Shown piece by piece: positions 8,206 to 17,328 of a stretch of 37,736 bases of DNA. This stretch comes from a virus. The position numbers were made by a program, and so were the translations under genes. The stretch is taken from positions 1 to 37,736 of the IMG/VR virus record IMGVR_UViG_3300003894_000483. One strand, given 5' to 3'. Below the pieces are notes generated by a model that saw only the letters and a program-made list of their open reading frames with translations, had not been told where the DNA came from and did no database searches. Within the stretch, counting starts at the first letter, position 1; each line of letters begins with the position of its first letter.

Positions 8206-11200
8206 TAGTAACCCCTCGCTTGCCAGTCTACTTTCCTGACCACCTGTGTGCCGTTTGAGTCAAACGCCCGGACAGTGAAAAGATCGTATGCCACATTTGT
8301 TCTCACCTTTAAAGTGTCCCCCGTATTTCCCCCAATAATATTAGCCGTAACAGAAGGCCACTCAGAAAAAGAGCCCCCGGTATCTAAGTTGCCTGTTACC
8401 GGAGTTGTTGATGTTGTTAATGTGCCCGAAGTTTGCTTTTTTATAGCGCTCACCTCATAACGGACAGTGTCTAAATACGTTAGCGCGTTAGCATCTCCAT
8501 AAAACTCGATATAAAAATAGTAGCTAAAAACATTGTCGGCAAAATAAATATTGTCCGGCTGGTTTTGGTAAATTATACCCTGGTCAGTGACAAATCGAAC
8601 CCGTAAATCGAGATTACCGCTATCCACCGCCGTTTGATTGAATGTAATCTGAGCGGCTAAGTTTTTTGTTCCTACGGCGCCGTGTATTGTTGTGGGGAAT
8701 GTGAGCTTTCCCGCGACAACCGCATTGCTCACCAGGGGCTCAATAAAATAAGTATTCCCAGAATCAATCTGATCTTGAACGGAATTCCATCCATTTGCTG
8801 CATGAACATCTACCCAGGATGTTGAGTCGGCCCCAAGGTAATATCTTTCTGGACTGTGCCAATCTTCAATAAACGCCGTCCCTGATACCGTGGGTGGAAC
8901 CGGGGCGCTGGAAATTAGCGTATACTCAAATGGGGAATCGGAATAAAACTCAGTAGACCCGCTTGTGCCTTCGTTTCCACCAAAGTCTACAGCAGTTATA
9001 AAAACCTTATGAACTTCACTTGATTTCTCTAAATATTCGTATTCCAAGCCCTCAATAGTCCCTATTCTCGTGGCGTCAGAAAAACTTGACCCCTCCGTCC
9101 CCCGGTATATAACGTAATACCTGACCCCGTGCTCTGTTCGCGGGCTAGAAAACGCGGGCGCTTCCCAAGACAGCCGGACTCTCCCCAATGCGCTTTGGGC
9201 GCTCACTTCCCCCGGTGCACCTAAAGCGGCAATGGTAACACTTTCACTATCTTCGGTATTCGAATAGTTCCCTGTTGTGTCTATCGCCTTTATGTAATAC
9301 GTATAGCTCCCCGCCGTAAGTGCATCAATCGTTAATGTTGTAGTGTCTACAATATCAACAACAGTACCCGCTGCCCATGAAGCGCCTTGACGTATCTCAT
9401 ACTTCCATAAATCCGGCACTGTCACTTTGTCCCAGGAAAGCAATAAGCCGCGATCCCGCACAGTCGCGGTCAAGTTCGCAACATCTGGAGGAGGATTCTG
9501 CTTGCCCTGCACTGTGTGCGTGGTTGATACCCAACCGGAAACCTCGCCAACTTTTGATATATAGCGCACTTGGAAATCGTACTCGACGCCATCCTCTAAA
9601 CCCGCAATCCGTATCTGGTTCTGTTCTGCGCTAACAGGCGCCGTGTGTTGATGTGGCCCATTGGTGCTGTCTGTCCTGCGGTGTCGCGCGCCTATGGTCG
9701 CAGGTGCTACGCCCTGAGTTACAAACGGCTTTAGATACAGTATCGCGCCGGAGTCAAGTGAACCGTCGCCGTTGCGCTCTAATGCGAACTCGTCAGATAC
9801 AATAGAGTCTATTGTCGGGTCGTCTGGTATCTGCCGTATCTGTTCCGGTGTTAATGTGATCGTTGTTGTATATGATGGTATTGCTTCGGTGTCTGCCGTA
9901 TATACCCCGCTATCATAAGGTACACACGATACTTCCGCGATGAAGTCGCCCACATATCTAATTGAAGATATAACAGCGTTTACAGCTTCCGCGTTCTCCG
10001 CGCCTACTAAAACAAGATCGCCTACTTCAAAAAGCGTATCGACTGGTTTTGGTGCTGATATCGTAAAAAGGGTATTCTCTGCTGTCGACGCCACTGTCAC
10101 TGTCACTGTTGTTATAGTGCCGTCTTTGTCTCTTGCTGTTGCTGTATAGTTGGTCGACACAACAGTTGAGATAGGTCGATCAATTGTAAAATCGTCGACA
10201 TTACCTGATGAGGTATTCCTGCTTACTATCCTAGCACTCCCTAGCCCTATACTTGACGCGTCATGCTGGAGTTTTACTCTATCGCCCCTGTTAGCTGAAA
10301 GAGCGTCCAGGGTTGCTCTAAACACCCATGTTTCGGGTCGCAATACCCCAACAGCCAGAAAGTAGCGCGCTAATCTGAAAACATTGTCTGAACTGACCAC
10401 CCCGGGCATTTCCATTTCTTCAAATAGAGTCGCTGCAGTGTCCCCCCCGGATCCATCTGCGTTGTACCCGTCGCGGTATACTGTTCGGATCTCCTCCAGG
10501 TAACTTTCGTCCTCATTGCGAAAACGCACTTTCAGCGCGTGCGGAACTTCCCTATAAGTCATCCCGCCCTTGAATGATCCCGCGACAATATTACGCGGCC
10601 CAAACATCTGTACAGGGGTAGCCTGTGCCGTGTCTTGTATAACGCTGTGTAAATCATCCACCATACCCCGCGACGCCCTGCCCGTGGACGCTATCAAGTC
10701 GAGGAGGTCGGCCTGTCGCATATTCCCTTCAACGGTATAATCGAACTGGTAGCCCTTGGCGTCGCAGAAGTCGGCCCATGCTTTTATTTGTGTAATGTTC
10801 AGCCTGTTGTCATTAATCGCGTTTTTAGCGGCCCCGCCCCTTAGCACTTGAGCGTATGCCCATGCAGGGTTTCTTGTTACGTTCTGACTCCATGCTACGC
10901 CGTCGTGTGTTGGTATTTCCGTTTCCACAATACAGTTTAGTTGGTCTATCACGCCGTTGAGTTGGTCTGATGCCTTGATTCTTAGCGCCAGGGTTCTAAT
11001 GTTAGAGTTAGTCACTGCGGAGCCATTACGTACTGAGCGCAGCGCTGACCATGTTGCGTCATCGCTTACCTCAGAGGCAGAGTTGTCAGCTGTTGTTCTT
11101 CTTATGCGTATATCGTAAGTATCAGACGCTAGACCATGAAGGGAATAAGTACGCCTTACTATCTGCGTGCTTGCGCCTGTGATCGTCTTTTTAACGGAAC

Positions 11201-13196
11201 TAAAGCGTTCAATATCTGTTACTGATAACCCGCTCACTAACCCCCCTATGGGGTATACTTTGCCATCTGCGGAGGCCAGTGTTACCTCTGTTTGTGCAGA
11301 CGACAGGCTATCTAGCGCGCTTGTGTTAAACGGTGCGCGTCTTCTGATTTTATAGAATGTATCGGACGCTGCCCCGCCGGATACCCCCCCGCCTAAATAT
11401 GCAAAGCTAGGATCGGTATCATCATACCCGATAGAAAACATGGTGCGCGCCTCTGGGAGTGTGTATGCGTCTGTCGCGACCTGAAAAAGCGGGATACTGG
11501 AGGTAAATGCTATCTGGACAAACATAATGTCGTCTGTTTCCGTACCCGCTGCCGTTTCCCCGCCGACTACAGCAAGCCAAGAGGCCTGATTGTTTTGCAT
11601 CGGGTCGGGAAGAATGGAGCATCCAAAACGCTTTCTTTTTGTAGTTGCGTTTGTGCCCGTCTGGTATGTGCGCCTTCCCGTTCCCCATGTGTCTGCGCTT
11701 ACGCGGTACTCGTAAAGTGCGTCTGTTGCTGCGGATCCATCCCAGCCCCCGTATATCAATATGACCTCAGTGGAGGTTGGTTTGACGAAATACGCTGCCC
11801 CCATCTTTGATAGTGCGTCGGGCATAGCTGTGAATGTTGATGTTGTGTCGGCTACTGTGTCGTACCTTTCCACACTATCAAGAATTGTCCCGCCTGTGGT
11901 TTCCCCGCCGAAAATATAGATATACGTTCCCACTGCGACAGCGGAATGGTATCGCCTTGCTGTTGTTAATGTGGCGCTTTTAGTTGTCCATGTCTCGGCT
12001 GATGTATCAAACGCCTCGATGGTGTTAAGGTACGCCGTCCCGCCGTTTACAGTAGTTCCCCCTATCACGTACAGGGTTCCGCTGATGTTTGTGGCACTGT
12101 GCCCGTTTCTAGCTGTGCCCATCTTGTTAGATACTACCTGCGGGTCGCCCGTGTGCTTAGATAGAGGATACCAGGTGGAGCCCCCGTTGCTTTTATATTC
12201 AATCTCAAAATCTACAGAAACGCTTGATTTTGTGCCGTCTGTTGTGGAGAACTGGACAAGTGCGGGAAATGTGATATCAACTAGTATCCCTGTAGTGTTC
12301 GCCGTTGTTGTCTGCGTTTGCCATCCAGCAGCCTGTGTTAATGCCACAGCTAATGCTTGCTCGTCTATGTTGGGAAACCATCTATTCTGTTCTGCTGTAC
12401 TCATATCAGCAAAAGGTACGACGTATTCCATCTCAAAATCAGAATAGTTCGTTATCGCCGTGTTGCCGATTTTGATATCGGAGATATGTAAAGTATGGCT
12501 GGAATCCTGGAAGCCGACAGCAAAAAGCATCCTTAAATACTGCTCGTTGTCTATGATCTCCGTAAACGGTTTAGTAGCAAGCGGAGGGAACATCTTTGTT
12601 TTTCCAAACGTCACAGGTACTGCGCCGTAGGGATTGATTCTATTTTGTACCCCCGTAATGGATTGTATAGGGGTGTCCTGCGGAGTACTTGGCAGCCGCT
12701 GGTTGGGCGGTTTAACAAAATGCTTATTGGCTAAGTATCCCGCGTACCCTATAGCAAGATTTCCAGCAACTAAAGCAGCCGTACCTGATAGCCCTAGAAA
12801 CGTACCACCCGCGCCTATATGCGCTGTTAGGGCTGCCCCGGCTCCAAGGGTGAGCGCCCCTATAAGTAAGGCTGCAGGGTTCTTATCGCCCCCGCCTTGT
12901 GGTACTACGTTGATCGTTGTTATGGTTCCAGGTGATGGATACACACGCGCCCAATAGCTCTTTGGTACTTTGGCGTCGTTGATCTGTACACACACGAAAG
13001 GCCAGAAATCCTGCGGGATATTTTCCAGCACTAGATCAAGAACGCTTTTGGGCTCCGTAAATTCCCTTGTATAGTGCTCCGTTTTAAACGGTTTCGCGGA
13101 TACTGTCAGATACCTTGTGGCGCATATAAGCGCGGTTTCTTGACTTCCATTTTCCGCTGTCGAGTCTCTCAATTTTAACGCCTGATCTTTCTGCAT
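8205..13196 (-). CDS. Tail-tip protein (lambda J/TipJ-like) with inserted Kelch propeller
   Basis: Central tail-tip, host-specificity protein of 1663 residues. Residues about 30-160 resemble lambda I-type assembly proteins, with a Gly/Ala-rich hydrophobic stretch at 107-158. Residues about 165-345 begin the J-like core (QSITGVQNRINPYGAVPVTF, then QYLRMLFAVG). Residues about 355-668 are a Kelch-type beta-propeller with six Gly-Gly blade signatures (VIGG, IFGG, IYGG, VVGG, YLGGG, PIGG). The core resumes at TYDIRIRRTT and TWSALRSV, continues to about 1110, and is followed by fibronectin-III-like repeats (about 1130-1320 and 1325-1410) and a beta-rich C-terminus. The first ATG overlaps the NlpC gene by 113 bases and has a weak TAGGT-like site, so the true start may lie further in. 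Confidence 0.9.
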   Translation of the reverse strand: MQKDQALKLRDSTAENGSQETALICATRYLTVSAKPFKTEHYTREFTEPKSVLDLVLENIPQDFWPFVCVQINDAKVPKSYWARVYPSPGTITTINVVPQGGGDKNPAALLIGALTLGAGAALTAHIGAGGTFLGLSGTAALVAGNLAIGYAGYLANKHFVKPPNQRLPSTPQDTPIQSITGVQNRINPYGAVPVTFGKTKMFPPLATKPFTEIIDNEQYLRMLFAVGFQDSSHTLHISDIKIGNTAITNYSDFEMEYVVPFADMSTAEQNRWFPNIDEQALAVALTQAAGWQTQTTTANTTGILVDITFPALVQFSTTDGTKSSVSVDFEIEYKSNGGSTWYPLSKHTGDPQVVSNKMGTARNGHSATNISGTLYVIGGTTVNGGTAYLNTIEAFDTSAETWTTKSATLTTARRYHSAVAVGTYIYIFGGETTGGTILDSVERYDTVADTTSTFTAMPDALSKMGAAYFVKPTSTEVILIYGGWDGSAATDALYEYRVSADTWGTGRRTYQTGTNATTKRKRFGCSILPDPMQNNQASWLAVVGGETAAGTETDDIMFVQIAFTSSIPLFQVATDAYTLPEARTMFSIGYDDTDPSFAYLGGGVSGGAASDTFYKIRRRAPFNTSALDSLSSAQTEVTLASADGKVYPIGGLVSGLSVTDIERFSSVKKTITGASTQIVRRTYSLHGLASDTYDIRIRRTTADNSASEVSDDATWSALRSVRNGSAVTNSNIRTLALRIKASDQLNGVIDQLNCIVETEIPTHDGVAWSQNVTRNPAWAYAQVLRGGAAKNAINDNRLNITQIKAWADFCDAKGYQFDYTVEGNMRQADLLDLIASTGRASRGMVDDLHSVIQDTAQATPVQMFGPRNIVAGSFKGGMTYREVPHALKVRFRNEDESYLEEIRTVYRDGYNADGSGGDTAATLFEEMEMPGVVSSDNVFRLARYFLAVGVLRPETWVFRATLDALSANRGDRVKLQHDASSIGLGSARIVSRNTSSGNVDDFTIDRPISTVVSTNYTATARDKDGTITTVTVTVASTAENTLFTISAPKPVDTLFEVGDLVLVGAENAEAVNAVISSIRYVGDFIAEVSCVPYDSGVYTADTEAIPSYTTTITLTPEQIRQIPDDPTIDSIVSDEFALERNGDGSLDSGAILYLKPFVTQGVAPATIGARHRRTDSTNGPHQHTAPVSAEQNQIRIAGLEDGVEYDFQVRYISKVGEVSGWVSTTHTVQGKQNPPPDVANLTATVRDRGLLLSWDKVTVPDLWKYEIRQGASWAAGTVVDIVDTTTLTIDALTAGSYTYYIKAIDTTGNYSNTEDSESVTIAALGAPGEVSAQSALGRVRLSWEAPAFSSPRTEHGVRYYVIYRGTEGSSFSDATRIGTIEGLEYEYLEKSSEVHKVFITAVDFGGNEGTSGSTEFYSDSPFEYTLISSAPVPPTVSGTAFIEDWHSPERYYLGADSTSWVDVHAANGWNSVQDQIDSGNTYFIEPLVSNAVVAGKLTFPTTIHGAVGTKNLAAQITFNQTAVDSGNLDLRVRFVTDQGIIYQNQPDNIYFADNVFSYYFYIEFYGDANALTYLDTVRYEVSAIKKQTSGTLTTSTTPVTGNLDTGGSFSEWPSVTANIIGGNTGDTLKVRTNVAYDLFTVRAFDSNGTQVVRKVDWQARGY

Positions 13197-13497
13197 GAAT
13201 AAACCTACCGCTATCTATTAAAACCCCAACATGTAACGGTTTCCCGCATATATACCACACGACAACATCAAACATAGCAGGAGGATCCACCGGCACCCAC
13301 TCGCCAATATGTCGCACAATGGTATTGCTGACTGATTCCCTGTCGGTGGTGTTTTCATACCCGCCCTGGTATAGGGGTATTTTGGTCTGGAGGTAGTCAC
13401 TATAAATAAGACACACAAGACCCCAGCAATCGACGCCCCGCCTATCACGCCCGCAAGGTAGAAAAGGGATTGATAGATACCTGCTGTAATCATTCAA
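13084..13497 (-). CDS. NlpC/P60-type tail peptidase (lambda K-like)
   Basis: Probable cell-wall peptidase carried in the tail tip, helping the phage cross the peptidoglycan. Protein of 137 residues with the NlpC/P60 catalytic pattern: Cys24 in GVDCWGLVCLIY, His89 in PLHVGVLID, and a later polar residue (His101) in FIHAERSGV. It sits between the DUF1833-like protein and the J-like protein, the usual L-K-J order of lambda-type tails. The ATG at 13497 overlaps the upstream stop by four bases (ATGA). Its 3' end overlaps the J-like gene by 113 bases if that gene uses its first ATG. Confidence 0.88.
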   Translation of the reverse strand: MNDYSRYLSIPFLPCGRDRRGVDCWGLVCLIYSDYLQTKIPLYQGGYENTTDRESVSNTIVRHIGEWVPVDPPAMFDVVVWYICGKPLHVGVLIDSGRFIHAERSGVKIERLDSGKWKSRNRAYMRHKVSDSIRETV

Positions 13498-13961
13498 AAC
13501 AGCCCCGGAAAGTGGTCAGGCGTAAAGTTGATTGATGGGTAAGTGTCGGAGAGAACATCTTCAAATGCAAGTTCAGCGACGATAAAGAGTCTATCGTATT
13601 CTATCGCCTTTAGTTTAAAACTGATCGGCCCTATCTCTACTGTGTCGGGATCGCTTGCAAGAACTATGGATAGATCTACGTCCACCTCTGAGGTAAGCGC
13701 TCTTGCTGTTTGTATAATACTCTGGTCTACGTTTTGAATGACAAGCTCAGCACGCGGTATATTGCGCTCTTGCTCGGGTGGAATATCAATCATAAACGCG
13801 GACGCCGTAAAGGTATCCCCGTTCGATGTAATATTAGCGCCATTGTCTACGAACCGCAGCGGCGACCCTGACGGGTCGATAGTTACCAGGGGCAACAATA
13901 CCTCTGAGGTGCTTTCTGCGTTGATCGCTTGCTTTAGTGTCGTGCTTAGTGTTCTTGCCAT
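13494..13961 (-). CDS. Tail-tip protein, DUF1833-like
   Basis: Protein of 155 residues, beta-rich, starting MARTLSTTLKQAINAESTSE and containing FTASAFMIDIPPEQERNIPRA, which resembles phage proteins of the DUF1833 group found just before the NlpC/P60 tail peptidase. It probably occupies the distal-tail position of lambda gpL, forming part of the baseplate. Unlike lambda L I see no cysteine cluster, so an iron-sulfur role is not supported. It starts four bases after the preceding gene and ends in an ATGA overlap with the peptidase gene. Confidence 0.7.
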   Translation of the reverse strand: MARTLSTTLKQAINAESTSEVLLPLVTIDPSGSPLRFVDNGANITSNGDTFTASAFMIDIPPEQERNIPRAELVIQNVDQSIIQTARALTSEVDVDLSIVLASDPDTVEIGPISFKLKAIEYDRLFIVAELAFEDVLSDTYPSINFTPDHFPGLF

Positions 13962-13964
13962 TGC

Positions 13965-14321
13965 TCATAGTAAAAGTAAAGTTATATCGACGTATAACTT
14001 GTCAGTGTTCGGTACGGGTACAAAGCGCGGTGTATTCTGCGGGTTGAATCTCCATGTTTCCGTTGTGCCCGTGATCGGGTGCGCCCAATCGAAAGTATCC
14101 GCGCCCTGGTTGACTGTCGTTTTAAAAAATGTCTCGAAGGTTACCCGCTGCGCGGTTGTCATCAAAAAGCGGAAAGTGTAAATATCCGGCGTTGATGTCG
14201 TAAACTTGCGCACTATTGGAGGCCCATCGTCTACAGGTGTAGAAATAAGGTGATTTCCAAAGGTTTCACCGTAGGCGTTAATTAGTGGTTTTTGTGGGAG
14301 ACCCCCCGGCCATGTCGGCAT
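13965..14321 (-). CDS. Minor tail protein (lambda M position)
   Basis: Protein of 118 residues directly after the tape measure gene, where lambda-type phages encode the distal tail protein M. The sequence has WPGGLPQKPL near the start, RFLMTTAQRVTFETFF in the middle, and an aromatic- and proline-rich end (FDWAHP, WRFNPQ). This fits small tail-tip proteins of siphoviruses, though I recognise it mostly by position. It overlaps the tape measure stop by one base and is followed after three bases by the DUF1833-like gene. Confidence 0.65.
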   Translation of the reverse strand: MPTWPGGLPQKPLINAYGETFGNHLISTPVDDGPPIVRKFTTSTPDIYTFRFLMTTAQRVTFETFFKTTVNQGADTFDWAHPITGTTETWRFNPQNTPRFVPVPNTDKLYVDITLLLL

Positions 14322-16363
14322 TACATCACCCCGCCCATAGCTAGCCTCAAATCAGTGTCTAAATCGCCTGACCTAAGCGCTTTTCGTACTGTGTCGGTAA
14401 TTGTAACCTCAACTTCACGCCTACCGTTTCTCATTCTCTGCGTAGTGGACACAGGAGGAGCGCCCGCGCCTCGCATATCGTTTACAATGACAGCGGTATT
14501 CCCGCCCCCGCCTAAAGCGTGGTTGGGTACGATGTTGCCATTGGATCCGGGTACAAATAACTCCGGCCCCTTCTCCCCGACTACATACGCCTTCGAAGAA
14601 CTTACCGGCCCCCCGCCCGCCTTACCCCCGCCAAAGGCTTTTTTCAATGAAGCGCTGATGGACTCTGCCAGAGGTTGAGTTATAAGCTGCTGCGCGGATA
14701 GGCGTATGATGTCGGCTATCATGGAGTTGACCAACGAGGAAAACGACATCTTGCCAGTCGTTACAAAGCGAGTGATCGCGTCTGCCATTGAGCCGGCTAT
14801 GCGATCAAACATTCTACCCATCTCGTCTGTCGTTTCTTTTGTCTTGTCTTTTAAGTCGTCCATAGCCGATCTAATGCGCTTTGACAGCGCAGAGAACTGA
14901 GAATCTGTTAAAGCGCCCTCTTCACGTAGAAAGCCGGCTGTTTGCAGCTGATTCTGAAGGCGTTCTTCTTGTGTCTGGAAGGATTGTATTAAACGCTTTG
15001 CTTCGGCGTTTCTACGGTCTTCTTCTCTTTGGAGTTGGCGCGTTAGTTTCAGCTGTTTTGATTTTTCCTCTTTCGCTCTCTTCTCGTCTTCTGCTGCGCT
15101 TAATATGTCTTTGCCGGATCTCCCAGGTAACGGCGCGTCGGCCTTCTTTACGGCTACCGGCTTCTTAAATCGCAGCGGTAGGCGTGTGCCCTTCTCTGCG
15201 CGCTTCTCTGCAAGCCTGATTTGTATGTCGAGTTGTTCAAACTTTCTTCGCCCCTCTGGTGTCAGTGCTCCGAAGTTTTCCCGCATCAGTTCGGCCTGCT
15301 GCTTAACGCTCTTGCCCCGCATTAAGTCCCTGAAAGCGTTTTGTGGGGTGAATCCCGCCGTTTCCAGCAGAAACCCCATACGATCCCCGCCCCCCGGCAT
15401 CTTCTCCGTGGCGTGCTCTAAGAATATGCGCCTACGCTGCTCTCTGAGTGCTCGCAACTCTTGAACGCTTCGCGGTGCTGTCGGCCCCGTTCCCTCTATT
15501 CCAGAGTAATGATCTAAGGCGGTTTTAAGATAGCCCACCAAGTCCTTTGCCCACTTTGCCATCTCTTTAATACCGTCTGCTATCCCTAACCGCAACATCT
15601 GCTCCTTTAGTTCGAAAAAGGCGTTTTTAACATCGTTTATCTTACCCTGGAGCCCCTTCGCTGCGTCTTGCGCTTGATCTCCAAAAGTCTTTTCTAGTTC
15701 CTCGGCAAGCCTGGGTAATAAATCCTCAGCTGTAACCTTACCCGTGGAAACCATCTTATTTAATTCCTGTGTCGTAACCCCCATGGCTCGCGCCGCCATA
15801 ACGAACGCGCCAGGAATGCGTTCACCAAGCTGGCCCCTCAGCTCTTCCATTGAGACGGTATTTTTAGAGATAATGTCCTGAAGCGCCTTGAATGTTCCGT
15901 TCACCTGTTCATTTGAAAGCCCGAGAACGGCGGCGGCCTTTGAGACGGCGATAAAAATTTTCCTGCCCTGCTCCCCCGCAAGTGATGAGCCCTTCATAGC
16001 GGCTGTAAACTTTGCATATGATTGCGTAGTTATCTGGATCTCAAGCCCCATCTTTTTCGCGGTATCAGAGGCAAATCTATATTCCTCCATCGCCTTTTTA
16101 GCGTCACCTGTGGCAGCCTTTAGGGTTCTCTGGGTGCGCTCAATAGATAACGCAGTATCAGTGAATTCTCGAACTACCTCCCGCGCAGAAAACGCAGCCA
16201 TGGCGCTCGTAATAGTGGCGCGCATATCGTGCATATGGCGATTTATTTTAGCGGTGCCCCGCGCGACAGCATCCGCTGCGCGTTTTGTGCCGGCTATCAG
16301 CTTCACCGCATTAGCTGCGTATTCAACTGATAAAGTAACCGCTGATGTCTTTTTTCTACCCAT
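14321..16363 (-). CDS. Tail tape measure protein
   Basis: Sets the tail length and is ejected ahead of the DNA. Protein of 680 residues; at about 0.15 nm per residue this predicts a tail near 100 nm (inference). The conserved tape-measure N-terminal domain is clear around residues 60-245: MEELRGQLGERIPGAF, then AMGVTTQELNKM and AEDLLPRLAEELEKTFG. A long Lys/Glu/Arg-rich coiled-coil region follows, and the C-terminal part has the familiar KAYVVGEKGPELFVPGS segment flanked by glycine runs. The ATG at 16363 lies inside the end of the frameshifted GT frame, an overlap typical of this gene pair. Confidence 0.95.
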   Translation of the reverse strand: MGRKKTSAVTLSVEYAANAVKLIAGTKRAADAVARGTAKINRHMHDMRATITSAMAAFSAREVVREFTDTALSIERTQRTLKAATGDAKKAMEEYRFASDTAKKMGLEIQITTQSYAKFTAAMKGSSLAGEQGRKIFIAVSKAAAVLGLSNEQVNGTFKALQDIISKNTVSMEELRGQLGERIPGAFVMAARAMGVTTQELNKMVSTGKVTAEDLLPRLAEELEKTFGDQAQDAAKGLQGKINDVKNAFFELKEQMLRLGIADGIKEMAKWAKDLVGYLKTALDHYSGIEGTGPTAPRSVQELRALREQRRRIFLEHATEKMPGGGDRMGFLLETAGFTPQNAFRDLMRGKSVKQQAELMRENFGALTPEGRRKFEQLDIQIRLAEKRAEKGTRLPLRFKKPVAVKKADAPLPGRSGKDILSAAEDEKRAKEEKSKQLKLTRQLQREEDRRNAEAKRLIQSFQTQEERLQNQLQTAGFLREEGALTDSQFSALSKRIRSAMDDLKDKTKETTDEMGRMFDRIAGSMADAITRFVTTGKMSFSSLVNSMIADIIRLSAQQLITQPLAESISASLKKAFGGGKAGGGPVSSSKAYVVGEKGPELFVPGSNGNIVPNHALGGGGNTAVIVNDMRGAGAPPVSTTQRMRNGRREVEVTITDTVRKALRSGDLDTDLRLAMGGVM

Positions 16364-16903
16364 TCTTTTTAACCTCTGCCCTGGTTTTAACGCTTCTTTC
16401 TAAATCGGCCTCTTGCTGTTCGTCGTACAATATCGAGTGAAACGCCATCCACTCTGACAGCTCCGTGCTGCTCATCTGCCGGAGCATCTCGCCCCGTGTC
16501 ATGTGCAGATCTTTAGCAAGCCGGTAAGTAAAGAGTTTTAGAGGACTACTCTTTAATTTTTTTTTGCGTCGTCTACGTCATCAGCGCCTAATGCGTTTAA
16601 ACTCGACGCCTGATCAAACAGGCGAACTAACACATTAGGGTTCTTCTTCGTCAATTCTTGCAACTCTTCCGGCTTATCAAATAACCGTCTTCCGTTTTCG
16701 TCTACCATGACAAGGGATAACATGTAGGCGATTGCCTCCATGTTCTTACCCTCTTCTGATAGTGAACTAAAGCGCGACTCGAATTCATCGCGCTCTAATC
16801 CATTCATCTCTTTGAGCCGGACGCTACCGCCCCACTCTTTAACCTTAACCTCTTTTACTTTGAGGTCGTCGGCCCTTAGTATCTGGTCTTTAGTCAGTGC
16901 CAT
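16356..16903 (-). CDS. Tail assembly chaperone GT, made by -1 ribosomal frameshift
   Basis: The zero frame from 16903 reads 115 codons to an A9 run; slipping back one base there opens a second frame that runs 67 more residues to the TAG at 16356-16358, giving a 182-residue fusion. The extension contains HMTRGEMLRQMSSTELSEW, very like the T-domain of lambda-type chaperones, which binds the tape measure and recruits tail-tube subunits. The frame has no good start codon of its own before the conserved segment, and it ends inside the tape measure start (GGGTAG). This is the expected G/GT architecture; expression by slippage is inferred from sequence. Confidence 0.9.
16553..16903 (-). CDS. Tail assembly chaperone G (zero-frame product)
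   Basis: Short form of the tail chaperone, 116 residues, ending DAKKN with a TAA immediately after the slippery A run. It is acidic and helical, with VKEWGGSVRLKEMNGLERDEFE near residues 20-42, a pattern common to phage tail chaperones that resemble lambda G. Its ATG overlaps the stop of the preceding tail gene by one base. It is expected to be made in excess over the GT form. Confidence 0.88.
   Translation of the reverse strand: MALTKDQILRADDLKVKEVKVKEWGGSVRLKEMNGLERDEFESRFSSLSEEGKNMEAIAYMLSLVMVDENGRRLFDKPEELQELTKKNPNVLVRLFDQASSLNALGADDVDDAKKN
16557..16565 (-). other. Slippery site for -1 frameshift (A9)
   Basis: Read on the minus strand the sequence is GCAAAAAAAAATTAAAG. In the zero frame the codons are GCA AAA AAA AAT TAA, so the heptamer A-AAA-AAA permits tandem tRNA-Lys slippage one base backwards, two codons before the stop. 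A downstream stimulatory structure was not identified. Confidence 0.85.
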
Positions 16904-17319
16904 TAAGAGGTTGCCCTCGTAATGGTTCCCGATGTCGGACAGGTGATACTTGTGGTCGCCTTATCTCCTACGGATCCACTCAAAGGACTGTAAGAGGTTA
17001 AAATAACTGAACCACTATACGACGGGTTACTAGTACCTACCGCTGCGCTTGTCGGCTTGAGTGTCAAAGTAACCGCCGTGCCCCCGTTGAATATCCCCCA
17101 TAGGATTTCATCTAGCAGGTTGTCTGCGAAATCCTGGTTAAACTCAATGGTAGCTGTACCGGACTTAATACCCCCGCCCACTAAAGAGGTGAAGGTGTCG
17201 CCCATCGCTGTATCCTCCGGCGCGTCTGCCGAAAGATCCAAGGTGACTGATGTGGTGTATGCGCTGATGTCGTTACTATCAAGATTAACGTCAGCATCTT
17301 TAAATACAAATGTTGCCAT
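16903..17319 (-). CDS. Second tail-tube-like structural protein
   Basis: Protein of 138 residues in the tail operon between the main tail-tube candidate and the chaperone G. It is beta-rich and begins MATFVFKDADVNLDSNDIS; it includes a FNQDFADNLLDEILWGIFNG segment and ends in an Ig-like Ser/Thr-rich stretch (YSGSVILTSYSPLSGSVGDKA). This pattern matches small phage tail-tube or tail-tube-associated proteins. It is a second such gene in tandem with the 240-residue protein, and which of them builds the tube cannot be decided from sequence alone. Confidence 0.6.
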   Translation of the reverse strand: MATFVFKDADVNLDSNDISAYTTSVTLDLSADAPEDTAMGDTFTSLVGGGIKSGTATIEFNQDFADNLLDEILWGIFNGGTAVTLTLKPTSAAVGTSNPSYSGSVILTSYSPLSGSVGDKATTSITCPTSGTITRATS

Positions 17320-17328
17320 GATTTCCCC

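Noticed and set aside
11595-12447. Cys-rich plus-strand frames opposite the tail-tip gene
   Set aside because: They are antisense shadows of the Kelch-containing J-like gene, produced by its Gly/Thr-rich codons.
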